64,000 nucleotides of DNA, from contig BCIG01000004.1 in NCBI GenBank assembly GCA_001599915.1, positions 620,001-684,000 on the forward strand, in the 5' to 3' direction. Position numbers and translations under genes: made by a program. Every line of letters begins with the position of its first letter. Within the stretch, counting starts at the first letter, position 1. The notes beneath the pieces are model-generated. The model did not search any database and was not told the DNA's origin. It saw nothing but the letters and a program-made list of their open reading frames with translations. The DNA comes from Symbiotaphrina buchneri. Taxonomy: Eukaryota > Ascomycota > Symbiotaphrinales > Symbiotaphrinaceae. Below are positions 11,204 to 21,833 of the stretch, piece by piece.

Positions 11204-14200
11204 GACACGATGCGTCAATTGTCGTGTGAATTGGAACTTCGTCGGTCAAGCTGAGTTCCAACACATACGCCAGCTGCAGGGAACAAGTGCCTCAGGTCGC
11301 TCTATAAGAACAATATGATAGCCTGGAGTAAGTGAGCTCGTGACAGTAAACCAGACTGTCACTGCTCTTGGAAGCAGGTCCTCGTCGCACAGGAGCACAG
11401 AGGGGAAAGGAATATCTGGCTTTGGCTGGGCAAAGCCAGAGCGAAGAAGCTTGGATGTAGGGAGAAACGCAGCTCGCAGGTGGTGCAGCAGGAAGGCGCG
11501 ACACAACGATGCAGAGTTGTCAGGAAAAGGCAACGGAGGAAAATGAAATACCAGATAGGAAGCCGGAAGGGAGAGAAGCGCGTCAATTAATTGAAGAAAA
11601 GAAGTGTCCTCCACCGCCACACCTATAATGCGACCTAAATTGGACTCATAGGGACCCGCGGATTGGCGGTGGACGCTGAATAGCTTAGAAGGTATGACAG
11701 CGCTCTGTGCTGGTCGTCCCTCGTCCCCCGGAGGTCCGCGTCCCACACCGCCTTGTTCGCCTCGCCGGCAACATCATTTCGCGGTACCGGGAGCGACGAA
11801 GTGGGAGGATGACGATTATTGCTAAGCGGCAAGCGTAGATGGGATGGATCCTGGTGCATCTACTTTCCCCCTTGGTGGCATGACAGGAGGGATGCTGGAC
11901 GCTGGACGCTGTAGGAAAAGGGTGGTTGTGGTCAAGAGGCATGGAAACCCGATGAACTGCTAGCCCCTTGTTCCGCTCTAAGCCTAACCGGACGACCCCC
12001 TTGTCCGGAAAGGAGCATGGCAGGCCTGGTAAGTTTACAACGGCGGCACAGGATCCTACACCCGGGGCGACACAGGCCGAATTAGAGTTCGAGACAGGGG
12101 GGAGCTCTCAATCCGCTCGTCCTCTAGAGATTTCCCCGTTTGGCCCCGCCGCGAACTTTGAGTGGCCTAAGGATCGGCCGGAGTAGCGTTCGAATCATCA
12201 AAAAGGGGAGAGCGTGTCTGGCGACCATTTTAGTGTGCATCAAGACGATGCCAGCGAAGGAACTTTGCAAAGTACCGCCTCGCTCTTCCCGACTATCTGG
12301 ACCCATCCCGTGGCCCTGGTTCGACCAGTAAGCGGTGAAAGGATCCCCCTGAACTCTCGACATAAGTCAAAGCCGACGCATACGAAGTAGGCATCAACAT
12401 CACGTAGGGCATCTTTGCTACGTAGGGCATCTTTGCTACGTAGGGCATCTTTGCTACGTAGGGCATCTTTGCTACGTAGGGCGCCATGTGACCATCGCGC
12501 AGCAAGCCATGCACATTACAGTCATTCCCTCATTTGATGAGCTGTCCTTTTTCCACTGAGCCATGTTGACAGGTTGCTCACCCCCTGATCCTCGCCGAAT
12601 CTGCGTCTCCATAGATTCTCGCCGATGGGCCCAGATTCTGCCCCATCAAAACCATGAAGGAAATAGACACGCACATTATCGGGGGCTACGGGCCGGCGAT
12701 TGGTCTCAAAATTAGCGTCCTGGAACTGACAACTAGGGGCTGATGAGCGAAAATGATCTCCAGCTGTATGGAGACAGCCAGCACCTGCAAACGGGATGGA
12801 CACAGCAGACAATGCGTAGGTTTGTAGGACGGTGGTGGACCAAAGGCCCAAGGAAGGCACTGGCGGATGTTAGCGCTACCGCCAAAGGAGAACTGGAAGC
12901 AGTCCATCCTTCGGGGACGCGTTGTAGGGCGATGTTAGTGCTTGGGCCAAGGATGATCCATCATCCTGGTACAACCACATGCAAGTCTATTGCCGACTCT
13001 GCCCGACTCAGGCATCATGCGATCGTAGAAGGTGGCTAATAATAATGAGTATGCCTTTTTGTAAGCACAGAGAGACATAGTAGCCTGAGATTCGCTGCAG
13101 ACGATTGTGCTGCTTAGAAGGACCAACGGATGCAAGAAGGTCACGAAGCCTCTTGGAAAGGGGGTAAGCCGCGTCAGAATGCCAGGGTTGGTTCCCAAAG
13201 TGCCTAAAGCGATGAGGTACTTTGTAGGAGTACCATCGGACAAATCGATGGATCGCCTTGCTTGCAGCCAATCTGGTGTGTTGCCGGGCTCCGATAGACT
13301 TTTTCGTCTCCCCTTTCCAAAGCCTTTTCAGTGGTCGCAAAATGGCCCGAAGCTCTGGGTCCTGGTCCTTGCCAGACCTTCATTAGGCCAAAGGCCGCTT
13401 TTAACCTTCGCTATTGCGGCAACGGGACAGATGCCGAAAATACAGGACCAGTCAGTTCTGCGACACCCATGTACCCGCAGAAAACGGTTCGGCTGGCTGG
13501 AGGTCCGGCCGACACATTGACCTGTTCTTTGTAGTACCATTGGACTGCATTGCTTCTCGAGAGGAACGCAAATGGAAATACTGAAGATGTCCAGCCCATT
13601 GATCGTGATATTGGGCTGATGATGCAGGTGCACATCTCTTTAAAAGACAAGCTAACATGATGGCTGCAGCAGCAAGCATGACATACCACGTAGCATGACC
13701 CTGCTGCAAGAGCTCCAATCGTGCATACATGAGTGGTCGATCCACAAATTTGCCCAGGCGAAACTATGGTGTTAGATCCTCGGTCTATTGGTGCCCCTGC
13801 TGAAGTAGCATAACAAGGTTTCGTACCTTACACTGGGGTGAACCTTGAAGGGAAATCACACGGTCGATCCGAGACGGCTCCTCTTCCACTTTGTAAATCC
13901 TTTCACCGAGCTGCGGCCAAGATCCTGCCTGCCTAAATCTCGCAGATGATATGAAACAAGGCGGAAAATCTTGGCGGAATAATGACTGCAGCCTGCGCGT
14001 CCTTTTGAGCGAGTTTCTTCTCCGCCATCTACTCAGGGGCGATGTGGCATTGGGATATCCAACATGCGACTAGGATCATTGTTGTCAGATGTTTCCAGCC
14101 TGACTTCAGCCTGAAGATGACCACGTCGCTGGTCCTGAGAGGTGGAAAGGAGTAATATCACGGTGAAATGTCCGGAACTACGGCATCAGGCATGCCTGTC

Positions 14201-15329
14201 TTGTGTAACAGTGGGTTCGCAACTGCGCATGAACCAAGCTTGGAAACCTGGTACGCCTTCGAAGCCGCCCGTCGCTTTGAAGCAGCGGGAGGACATGCGG
14301 ATAGGCAGAGTGGGGATGATCCAGGAAGGCAACTTGCAATTTATGCTGGTCACAAGATCACACTGCTGCAAGCCGCACCTTCAGGCGGAGCTGTAGGTTG
14401 TTGACCGGGCGTTAGGTAGGCGCCTAAGGACTAGATGACTGCGAGATGCATAATGATGCTGGCGATACTCCCGACAGTGACAACAAACCCTGGCCCATGC
14501 TACCACCATGAGAGTAGTCAGCAACAGGTTGTTGCGGTCAGCGGACACCGATCCAGCAGTCACCAGTATCAATAAGACATTGAAAAGGTCCGCCGTTTAG
14601 GAAAAGCCAGACGTACTGAGACATTCCGACTCGCGATCACGGTCGCCTCAAACACTCCGCTCGTGTTACCACACCGCTATGTTGCAGGCGCCCAATGATG
14701 ATTGCCTCACGCCCGACTTGGGACCCCACGCATGATCCTGGCGAGAATGATGACATGGCAAGTTGCATTGCAGAGCTGTCGTTACTGCGCCTCTTTTCAT
14801 GGACAACAATGCATGGAAGCATGGTAGAACGGCCGCCTAGATGCTCGCGAAATTCCACACTTTGTTGTCGTGATGTGCAGCTAAGGGCTTCTACTGGGCA
14901 GCTGCGCATCCGCTGAACCCGCAGTCTAGCTCATGACGTTTCTACAAAGTCCGCGGAATCATTTCGCGACCCATATTGTTGTCTAACGAGGGACAGGCAG
15001 AATGATAATAGACTTGACTGTGCCGTAAATGCTACGTCGACAGGGCCTCATAAGTTACTGTCGCAAATGGAGCTCCGTTCACCGATTCTTAAGGTAGATG
15101 ACCCCGAATACGCGATAAATAATATCTTGCGGCGATGGACTGTGGTTGTTGTCTCGTGCAAACATCGCTGGATTAGGAAAAGGGGCTGCGGGGAAGCTCC
15201 CAAGCCCCGGACATCGCTAACGACGCGGGTTCGCGGTAGAACAAGTGGCCGTGAGCGGAAAGGCCCCTAACTACTCCGTAGAAACATTTTGAGATCATAG
15301 ACCTCCGCCGACCTGGCGGCAATATCGTC
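11204..15329. other. Long gene-free interval
   Basis: About 4.1 kb between the MFS transporter start and the E2-variant start. Only short overlapping open frames occur on both strands, with no recognisable domain, good start context or consistent splice chain. One minus-strand segment near 13745 (PLMYARLELLQQGHATWYVM, then a hydrophobic run) could be the first exon of a membrane protein, and an intron-3'-end-like CTAAC...CAG lies near 12868, but I could not extend either into a gene. A tandem 18-bp repeat is listed separately. Composition is not obviously AT-rich. Confidence 0.4.
12403..12483. repeat. Tandem 18-bp minisatellite, four full copies
   Basis: Unit CGTAGGGCATCTTTGCTA occurs perfectly at 12403, 12421, 12439 and 12457, with a partial fifth (CGTAGGGCG) at 12475. 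The copies are identical, so the array is young or actively homogenised. It lies in the gene-free interval. Confidence 0.95.
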
Positions 15330-16621
15330 ATGCCCTCATTATACACCAGTGACACACTTCCTTCTGTTCGGAAGCAAAGATTGTTGGTGGAGTTGTACGT
15401 TCTACGTCCGTTACCGAAGCTGAACCGTAGCTGGTTTGCAGATGCTGATCCGCACAATGTCTAAAGCGCAAGTTTGAAGTATGCGTGCCCGGAGGGCGTG
15501 TACATGAGCATCACTCCTGGAGATCCAACCCAGTGGTCTGGTGTCCTTTTTGTACGGAAAGGTAGGAGAGCTGGAACACATTCCTACTGATCTATAACTG
15601 CTGATTGTCTGCGAATTGTCCAAGGCCCGTACGCTCCAGCCGTCTTACGCTTCAGAATTACATTTCCATCCACGTACCCCTTGACGCCTCCATTGGTGAT
15701 CTTTACCAGCGATATCTTCCATCCGCTCCTATCACCACTCACAACATACACACATACCACTGGCTTATCGAATGATGATACGGTCAGTGCCACAGAAGAG
15801 GAGCGGTTACCGCCGGGCGGCTTCAGCTTGAGGCATGGGTTTCCCCACTGGTTTCGCGTCGGGACTGGGAAAGGTGTAGGCTCGAAAGCATCTTCTCGCA
15901 ATGTTAGTGGGGCATTGGAAGTTGGGCCACAAACGCAGGATCCGCGGAACCCGCAGAGCTCGCAGAGCCCACGAAATCCACAGCTACAAGACCACTTGAA
16001 CTCAGAGAGCCGAAGCGCTTCGCCGCGTATATCGGATCGCTTATCGCCTCCCCCAGACTCTCCTGGCCGTGGATCAGCGATATCATCCGTGTCGTCCACA
16101 AAGCGAAAGAGAAAAGATATCAGCGTCGTGGATCTGCTATTTTATATTCGATCAGCATTTGATGATGGAACCGTCCTCGATTCTGTCCCATTCGAAGCAG
16201 CAGGTAATCCAGGAGCATGGCATGCTTGGCGTACACACCGGCGACTTCCGCAGTCAGCCCATGGTGTCGACAGCGACGGTCCAGGCGACCGCTCGATTGA
16301 TGGGAAGGCAGAGACTTCAGGGGCTGACCCACTAGGCATAAGTCGGGGCGTATCTGGAGCGGCGAGCAAGCGCCCCGGGGAGTGGAATTGGGAAGGTGTA
16401 TGGGCAGAACGAGTCCGGAGAGGTATAGAATCCAGTCTTTCGGAACCTGTCCTATACGGACAGACTGGAGATCGGGATGACTTGGTAAGCAGAGCTTGAA
16501 GCGGTATGTCTACCGGTACTGATTGCATCTTCAGATCCGTTTCTTGAATATGGACGAAAGTCTGGTACAGAGTGTACTGGAGAACATCAAGCGATCTGCG
16601 GACGCCCTGCCAATGAGATGA
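15330..16621 (+). CDS. Ubiquitin-conjugating enzyme E2 variant (catalytically inactive; FTS/AKTIP-like)
   Basis: Four exons: 15330..15394, 15467..15561, 15625..16484 and 16535..16621, giving 368 residues; introns are 72, 63 and 50 bp and every junction keeps frame. The E2 fold starts with RKQRLLVEF|ASLKYACPEGVY, then TPGDPTQWSGVLFVRK|GPYAP and RFRITFPSTYPLTPPLV. Where active E2 enzymes have HPN and then a catalytic Cys, this protein has HPL (residues 86-88) followed by a Thr/Ser run with no Cys. It therefore cannot form a ubiquitin thioester. After the E2 domain is a Ser/Pro-rich linker with a basic patch (KRKRK), then a short helical C-terminus. FTS/AKTIP-type variants act in the FTS-Hook-FHIP dynein adaptor of early endosomes in animals and Aspergillus; assignment to that group is an inference. 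Confidence 0.88.
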
Positions 16622-16979
16622 CCTCGTGAGATCTTGAGTTCCTTTACTAGAAACTGCGTTGTAGCGTCTATACCATTTGAGGTGATCGTGCGCCTTCTTT
16701 GACTGGAGCCGCGAACCCATCAATGCGGATTTCCTGTCGATGCTTGACCATTATGCGTGTCCATCGCTCCTTCCTTTTTCATGATTCTTCTTCTTGCATT
16801 AGCAGCCGAAAGGCTAAACCTCCTCAATCCACCTCGTCCATCTTCAGCGTAGATACGACCTCCATCTTCTGCATCTCGTTGCTCACTCCATTGTTTAATT
16901 GCAGTCTTCCTGCCGCCAGTTTTTGGACACGAAATTAGCTGCACCTATCTTTTGCTTCAACCCTCAATCCAAGAACGGC
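16622..16979. other. Intergenic region
   Basis: 358 bases between the E2 variant and the first tiny membrane-protein ORF. The last 200 bases are CT-rich, as in fungal leaders. No gene is seen. Confidence 0.35.
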
Positions 16980-17156
16980 ATGCCCGCCTCCCGTTTGGAT
17001 ACGGAGCAAATTGTACTGGCCAGCCTGGGTGCTACCTTTATTTTCCTTGCCATCTGCTATATCCTGGCGAGCTGTTCGATGCGATACAACACCTCCAGGG
17101 GTTCGCTGGGCTTGGTCAATCATCGTTCATATATCAATCCCACTATTGTTGTCTAA
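16980..17156 (+). CDS. Tiny single-pass membrane protein, unknown
   Basis: A 58-residue open frame with one strong hydrophobic helix (IVLASLGATFIFLAICYILA, about residues 11-30). It is flanked by a polar N-terminus (MPASRLDTEQ) and a basic C-terminal tail (SMRYNTSRGSLGLVNHRSYI). Charge distribution suggests an N-out or small organelle membrane protein. I do not recognise a family. It is immediately upstream of a second small membrane ORF in the same orientation, 67 bp away, so the two could also be parts of one spliced gene, though I found no clean junction. Confidence 0.4.
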   Translation: MPASRLDTEQIVLASLGATFIFLAICYILASCSMRYNTSRGSLGLVNHRSYINPTIVV

Positions 17157-17223
17157 CCGCTCTCGACGGCCGTCCGTCGAATTCAATCGGTCACAACAGT
17201 ACGGCGTCTAGACTGCAGTTGAC

Positions 17224-17526
17224 ATGAGCGCCGTTACTGATTGGTCTGGGAGCGTGTCAGCTGTAGCACTTCTGGTCCTGGTACCAATTGTGTTAATCAT
17301 TGGTGTGACCTTTGCCGCTATATATTTTTCTGGATGCTTTGGAGTCAAGTGGCAGCGACTGAAGGCCTGGAAACAAGAGCGTAGGGGGAGGTTTCGGCAG
17401 CATACAAGACACGCTTCAGACGAGGAGGTTGCTCAGGTGTCTGAAGTCAGCAGCTCGGCCACGAAGTCCTTTGGTGGGATTTCCGGTGACTGTTCGTCTT
17501 GCAGTAACAATTGCAGCGATCACTAG
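17224..17526 (+). CDS. Small single-pass membrane protein, unknown
   Basis: A 100-residue frame. Residues 11-36 form a hydrophobic helix (VSAVALLVLVPIVLIIGVTF and on), followed by a Lys/Arg-rich cytosolic-type segment (WQRLKAWKQERRGRFRQHTR) and a Ser-rich tail ending in CSSCSNNCSDH. A short extracellular or lumenal N-terminus, one helix and a positively charged inner side fit a type-III-like single-pass protein. Function unknown. It sits 220 bp upstream of the vWA-domain gene on the same strand. Confidence 0.45.
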   Translation: MSAVTDWSGSVSAVALLVLVPIVLIIGVTFAAIYFSGCFGVKWQRLKAWKQERRGRFRQHTRHASDEEVAQVSEVSSSATKSFGGISGDCSSCSNNCSDH

Positions 17527-17746
17527 ACGCTGGAACGGGGTAGGGCGCAACCCCGAGGCTCTGCTGCAGTATACCCACGATCGACACGTCGCCGAGGGAG
17601 TCAAAACCCTCACTTCTGGCGCGCTGACCATCTCTCTTCAAGCTTCATCCACCACCTGACCCTCAGCCCAACCCCCCCTTTCTATCTCTCTTTGGTCATC
17701 TTTGGTGGCTTGAACAGAAGAGTACACTGTTCCTCAGAGTGTCAGG

Positions 17747-20736
17747 ATGGATGACCCGTCCGGCGACAACCCGCAGGCAGACGGCCATAGGGCTACTCCG
17801 TTACCGAACTTGCCCTCATCGCTTTCGAACTGTGTTGGAAAGGTAAGAAGAGTCCTCCAGCCAGGAATAGATCCCTGCCAACGGCGTGTGTATCCTGTGA
17901 CTGCCCTCGCGGTCTACGAAATAGACTGGGAAACCCTGCGGACTCTTCCTATGGAACCTGAGCTAATACCTGCACCGTTGAAGGCTCCTAGAGATGCAAG
18001 AATACTCGCCTCTATCCCCCATAGGAGTTTGGATGAGACGAAGGATCAGACAGAAATTGACGTCTATGAGGCGCTGAATGAAACCCAGAAAGATAACATG
18101 ACATTGACCGAGGCTTATTGGAACCCGACGAACACAGTTGATGCAACGGAAGAAGGCAAGGTCCTGGTGCCATGTCAGGAAGGCTTGAATGGTCAGAGGT
18201 TAAGGCGAAGGTTAACAAAAAGAAATAAGCAAGCATGCAACCAGGTGGACGGCCTGGGAGAAGACATCATCAGAACGAAACAGGAGAGGAGGTGAGTGGA
18301 GCAATGTCGTACTGGAACTGATGTACAAAAAATGGATCAACTGACCTGAAAACCCGTCAGCGTGGAGCGAACTATGAGTCTGGTGATAGCGCGCCGACGC
18401 CTACCCTCCATCAATTTAGGTTCTGTCAAAGGGCTTGGGCGCGCTATATCACTGCGGATCCCCAAAGGTTGGAGTCACAGTACGTCAGATGAGTCTGTGA
18501 AGTTGATCCCGCGCGCAAATGGTATGGAAGGTGAGCCGAGTGGTGAATATGGCTCACCAGAGGGACGTGCCACGACGTCCAACTTCCCATACTTATCATT
18601 TGGCCGTCGCGTCATGCCCTTCCTGGGAAACATTGACCACCATACGACTATCGACTCCCACGTCCAAGCGGAGAACGTATTAGCCAACGGGGTCCGTGGT
18701 TACTTTGGCTCTTCAAGTCAGAGGTACCTACTGAGCCGCCGTACAATGGAGAGGGCTATGCAAGTGCATTTGCTGGACATACCCGAGATTCGAGTTTGTA
18801 GCGCTCAAGATCCAGACTCGGACTACATCGGTCTTTCCACGAACCCGATAGTCAGACAAGTATTGCTGCCCAAGATTAGTGTTCGTTCAGACGTTGGAAA
18901 GCTGGGTTTCGATGAAGCAGCAAAGGTCTGGTTCAACATTGAAGTTGCAGCCCTGCCTGGAGGTCTCAGACTACCTTACACAGAGTTAAACCGACCAAGG
19001 TTCGGGGTCGAAATGGTGATTGTAATTGATAATTCGTGAGTATAGCTTCCTTGCCTCCATTATTGGACTGACTGAGAGATCTCCCCAGGCCATTTGCATC
19101 TAAGCGATCTCTGGAAGCGTGTAAGGCTATAGTCGCCGAGATATCCAACCAACTCGTCCGAAGCTGCGACCGCCTTGCAGTGGTCCTGACGTGTGGTTAC
19201 GATGACGCGCTTATAATGACTCTGGAACCCGGCGTGGAATTGTCTCTATCGTACCTGCTTGACGATGTGGCCGATGTTGCGCGTTGTCGCCAGCAAGGCA
19301 TTCCCGCGGTCCTCAAAGAGGTCGCAAGTCTTCAAGAGCTCTTTGACCAGCCCCAAGCTCTCAGCTTGCCTAGAGGCGACTACCTGCAGAAGGCCGTCAA
19401 TGTCGCGGCGCAGGAAATCGCTGAACGAAGCACATCTCGGCTTTGGGCCCCTGGCCTCCCTGTATGCGCACTTGGGCATATTGTCGTCTTGACACCAAAT
19501 GCGACGGCGGCATTTGACACTACTCTCCAGGCAGAAGATTACGAACACATGAATGTCCACATAATCAACACGGCAATCCTACCATGGGGTGGAAGACAGA
19601 GGGATTGCAATGGCTGGAGATTGTGCTCGCCCTACCATGGGTACGAGAACGGCGTTCTGAGTAGTCTCCAGACAGACTGTCTCAAGCGAGATATTACGAC
19701 ACTGATGTATTGGGCCCATAAACCAAGCCGCTTTGGTCATGTCGAAGATCTGCGTATTAAAGTTTCGTTCGAATATGATGGCTGCAAACTTATGACTTTC
19801 ATCAGAGGGAGACGCACGTTACGCCTTGGTGAAAGAACAAACTTCTTCGTAAAGTTGAAGCTTAAGAGCATATATGAGCAAGGTCCAGCTTACAAGCAGT
19901 GGTTCACTGACTACAACGGAGCGGAAAATCCTGATCTGTTCCACTTGGAAGAGTACTTGAAGAAAATGAAACAACCAGTCTTCAACATGGCGGTGACGTA
20001 CAACACTGTCAACAATGGCAAAAAGTATGATTTGCTCCACGAACCTGACGTATGTATGGAACGTTGGTCACCATTATTGGTAAACCAAGAGAAGAAGAAA
20101 CTTCAGATGAAGCACTGGACGACTCCAGCAGCGGAAATGGAGCGTCGAAGGGCGTTCTACATCGGAATCAACACTACGCCAGACATGGCGCTCCGCTATC
20201 TTACTGAACTGTACGGCACCGAGGGAAGCTATGCAAGGTGCGAAGGTTGTATCAAGGCCATGATACAAGAGCTGGATTTCCAGCGGCGTCTACATGATGC
20301 GCATAAAGACTACTTCGAACCATTCTTCCAGGGCCTTTACACAAACAAGACTTTGTGTCAGAAGTTGGCCGACCTCAGATGGGATGAGACGCCGGTTGAG
20401 ATTGAGTACATGGGTTCTGGAGCGGAAGACGCAGCCCTGTTCGAAGCACAGGCTGAAAACGCCCGTTCTACAGGCATAACGACATCTTCGGCGGCCGTCC
20501 AGAACGAACCCGGATCTGCATACGATGGCGTTCCACAACCTGACACAAGTGTTCCGATTCTCCGCAATGCCACTTCTAATGCCCCGTTCTTCGAGATTGA
20601 GCACATAGGATCTGGAGCCGTCAATGCTTCTGCTGCTTCAGGTTCGGCTCGAATCCGATCCGATGCAACCCAATCAGCTGAAGCTGAATCGTCAGCGTCT
20701 GGAGCTGTATCGTCTGGGACTGCATTAATCGACTAG
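17747..20736 (+). CDS. Large vWA-like domain protein (fungal family, unknown function)
   Basis: Exons 17747..18291, 18361..19035 and 19089..20736 give 955 residues to an in-frame TAG. Both introns (69 and 53 bp) have GTGAGT donors and CAG acceptors. The second junction lies inside a vWA-like core: VEMVIVIDNS|PFASKRSLEA, then SNQLVRSCDRLAVVLTCGYD, starting near residue 397. The metal site is only partly present (DNS, without the usual DxSxS). N-terminal residues 1-180 and the flank up to ~390 are polar with no recognised domain. Downstream is a beta-rich segment (KLMTFIRGRRTLRLGERTNF) and then a Ser/Ala/Thr-rich tail in which IEYMGSGA and IEHIGSGA repeat. Fungal genomes carry uncharacterised vWA proteins of this kind. 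The same frame stays open for 123 codons after the TAG; see the separate entry. Confidence 0.8.
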
Positions 20737-21108
20737 AGGGCTGTTCGCGCTCAGCTAGACACTACCGTCTCTGACGACAGTTTTTATGCCCCTGTCGATA
20801 CTCAGCCCGCTAATCCAAAGTCTAGCACTGCTACGCATAACAAGCCTGTCCGTGCTCAGCCCGCAACTACAGAGTCTGGCACTGTCGAAAGACCGCCTCA
20901 TCCTACCCGTGCTCCGCCTTGTCCTCCACTAGGTGGCAGTATCAGCACGGCTTCTGCTGGAGGGCCCCGTCGACCGCGCGCGATGACCAGTTTGGCTCAT
21001 CAGCGCTTCGATCCCGACCGTCTGCCTTCTGAGCCTGGTCCAATCGTAATTCCACGACTTCGTATCCGTAACGCTGCTCGTCCTGAGACCTCGGGCAACT
21101 GGATCTAA
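20737..21108 (+). other. In-frame open continuation after the vWA gene's TAG stop
   Basis: Directly after the TAG at 20734-20736 the same frame runs 123 codons to a TAA at 21106. The encoded sequence continues the composition of the vWA tail (Ala/Thr/Ser/Pro, with VRAQLDTT and VRAQPATT as internal repeats) and ends in a more ordered segment (IVIPRLRIRNAARPE). This looks like coding sequence. Either the TAG is a recent nonsense change, or it is removed: a 48-bp in-phase interval 20707..20754 begins GTATCG and ends TCAG. Read-through is a third option. Confidence 0.5.
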
Positions 21109-21833
21109 CTGCACGATACTACGCCAGATCTGCGCGAGTACTTCTGCGTTGGGTCAGTCCAAATCTTCTTCGGATGTCTCGTTGGATTCGAGGAGTTTGG
21201 ATGCTTGGATTTGGTTGTACTCGATGTTTCTTCGCTACGTCTTTGACCGACGTTCAATGATGAAGCCACGAATGATACCCAGAGACGGCGTTGGTTAGGG
21301 GGTTGAGGACCGCGATCATGATTGCTTTGCTTTGCTTTTGGAGATGGTCGTCATGCTTGACATGCGCACTGCATCTCTGTGCTCGACTTGCCATTCTCTC
21401 TTGTTTTTTGCCTTTTCGTTTTCAGCTGCAGCACGTTTGTTCTCTGACACTACACAGATCCTTCGGGATATGTTGAATGTCTCAGACACGCTGCCTGCCT
21501 CAAACACACTTGCTCCAATTGTCACGTGGCTCTCCACCGTTTGCTCTCCACTCTGTGCTTAAAGAAATAAAAAGACCCGGCTCGTCCGTTTGCACGAACA
21601 GTGACTAGATGATGCAGTGAGACCATGCTCATAGTAAACGATGTTTGCGCACCTACATCCAACAAAAGTGCCATTGGAAGCTCTATACGAGGATACGAAA
21701 TATGTCAAGAAACACATCAGCCTCCAAAACGCCGTGCTAGATGATGAGCGAGAGCAGAAACCAACGCCGGCGGCTACAGGACCCCGAGCCACCAAAGCAA
21801 GTCTAACCAACAGGAGAAATCCTCAAGAATCGA
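21109..21833. other. Convergent intergenic region
   Basis: 3' flanks of the vWA gene and PEX7. No gene is supported. Confidence 0.35.

Noticed and set aside
11203-11218. Alternative TTG start of the MFS transporter at 11218
   Set aside because: The first in-frame ATG is at 11203 and a TTG start is not expected in a fungal nuclear gene; a stop lies a few codons upstream.
11246-11746. 166-codon minus-strand frame
   Set aside because: Composition is unusual (Ser/Leu/Phe/Pro-rich), no domain, and it lies in the MFS promoter.
12686-12907. FSFGGSANIRQC on the minus strand as a P450 haem motif
   Set aside because: Spacing to the Cys does not fit FxxGxxxCxG, and no I-helix or ExxR region is found nearby.
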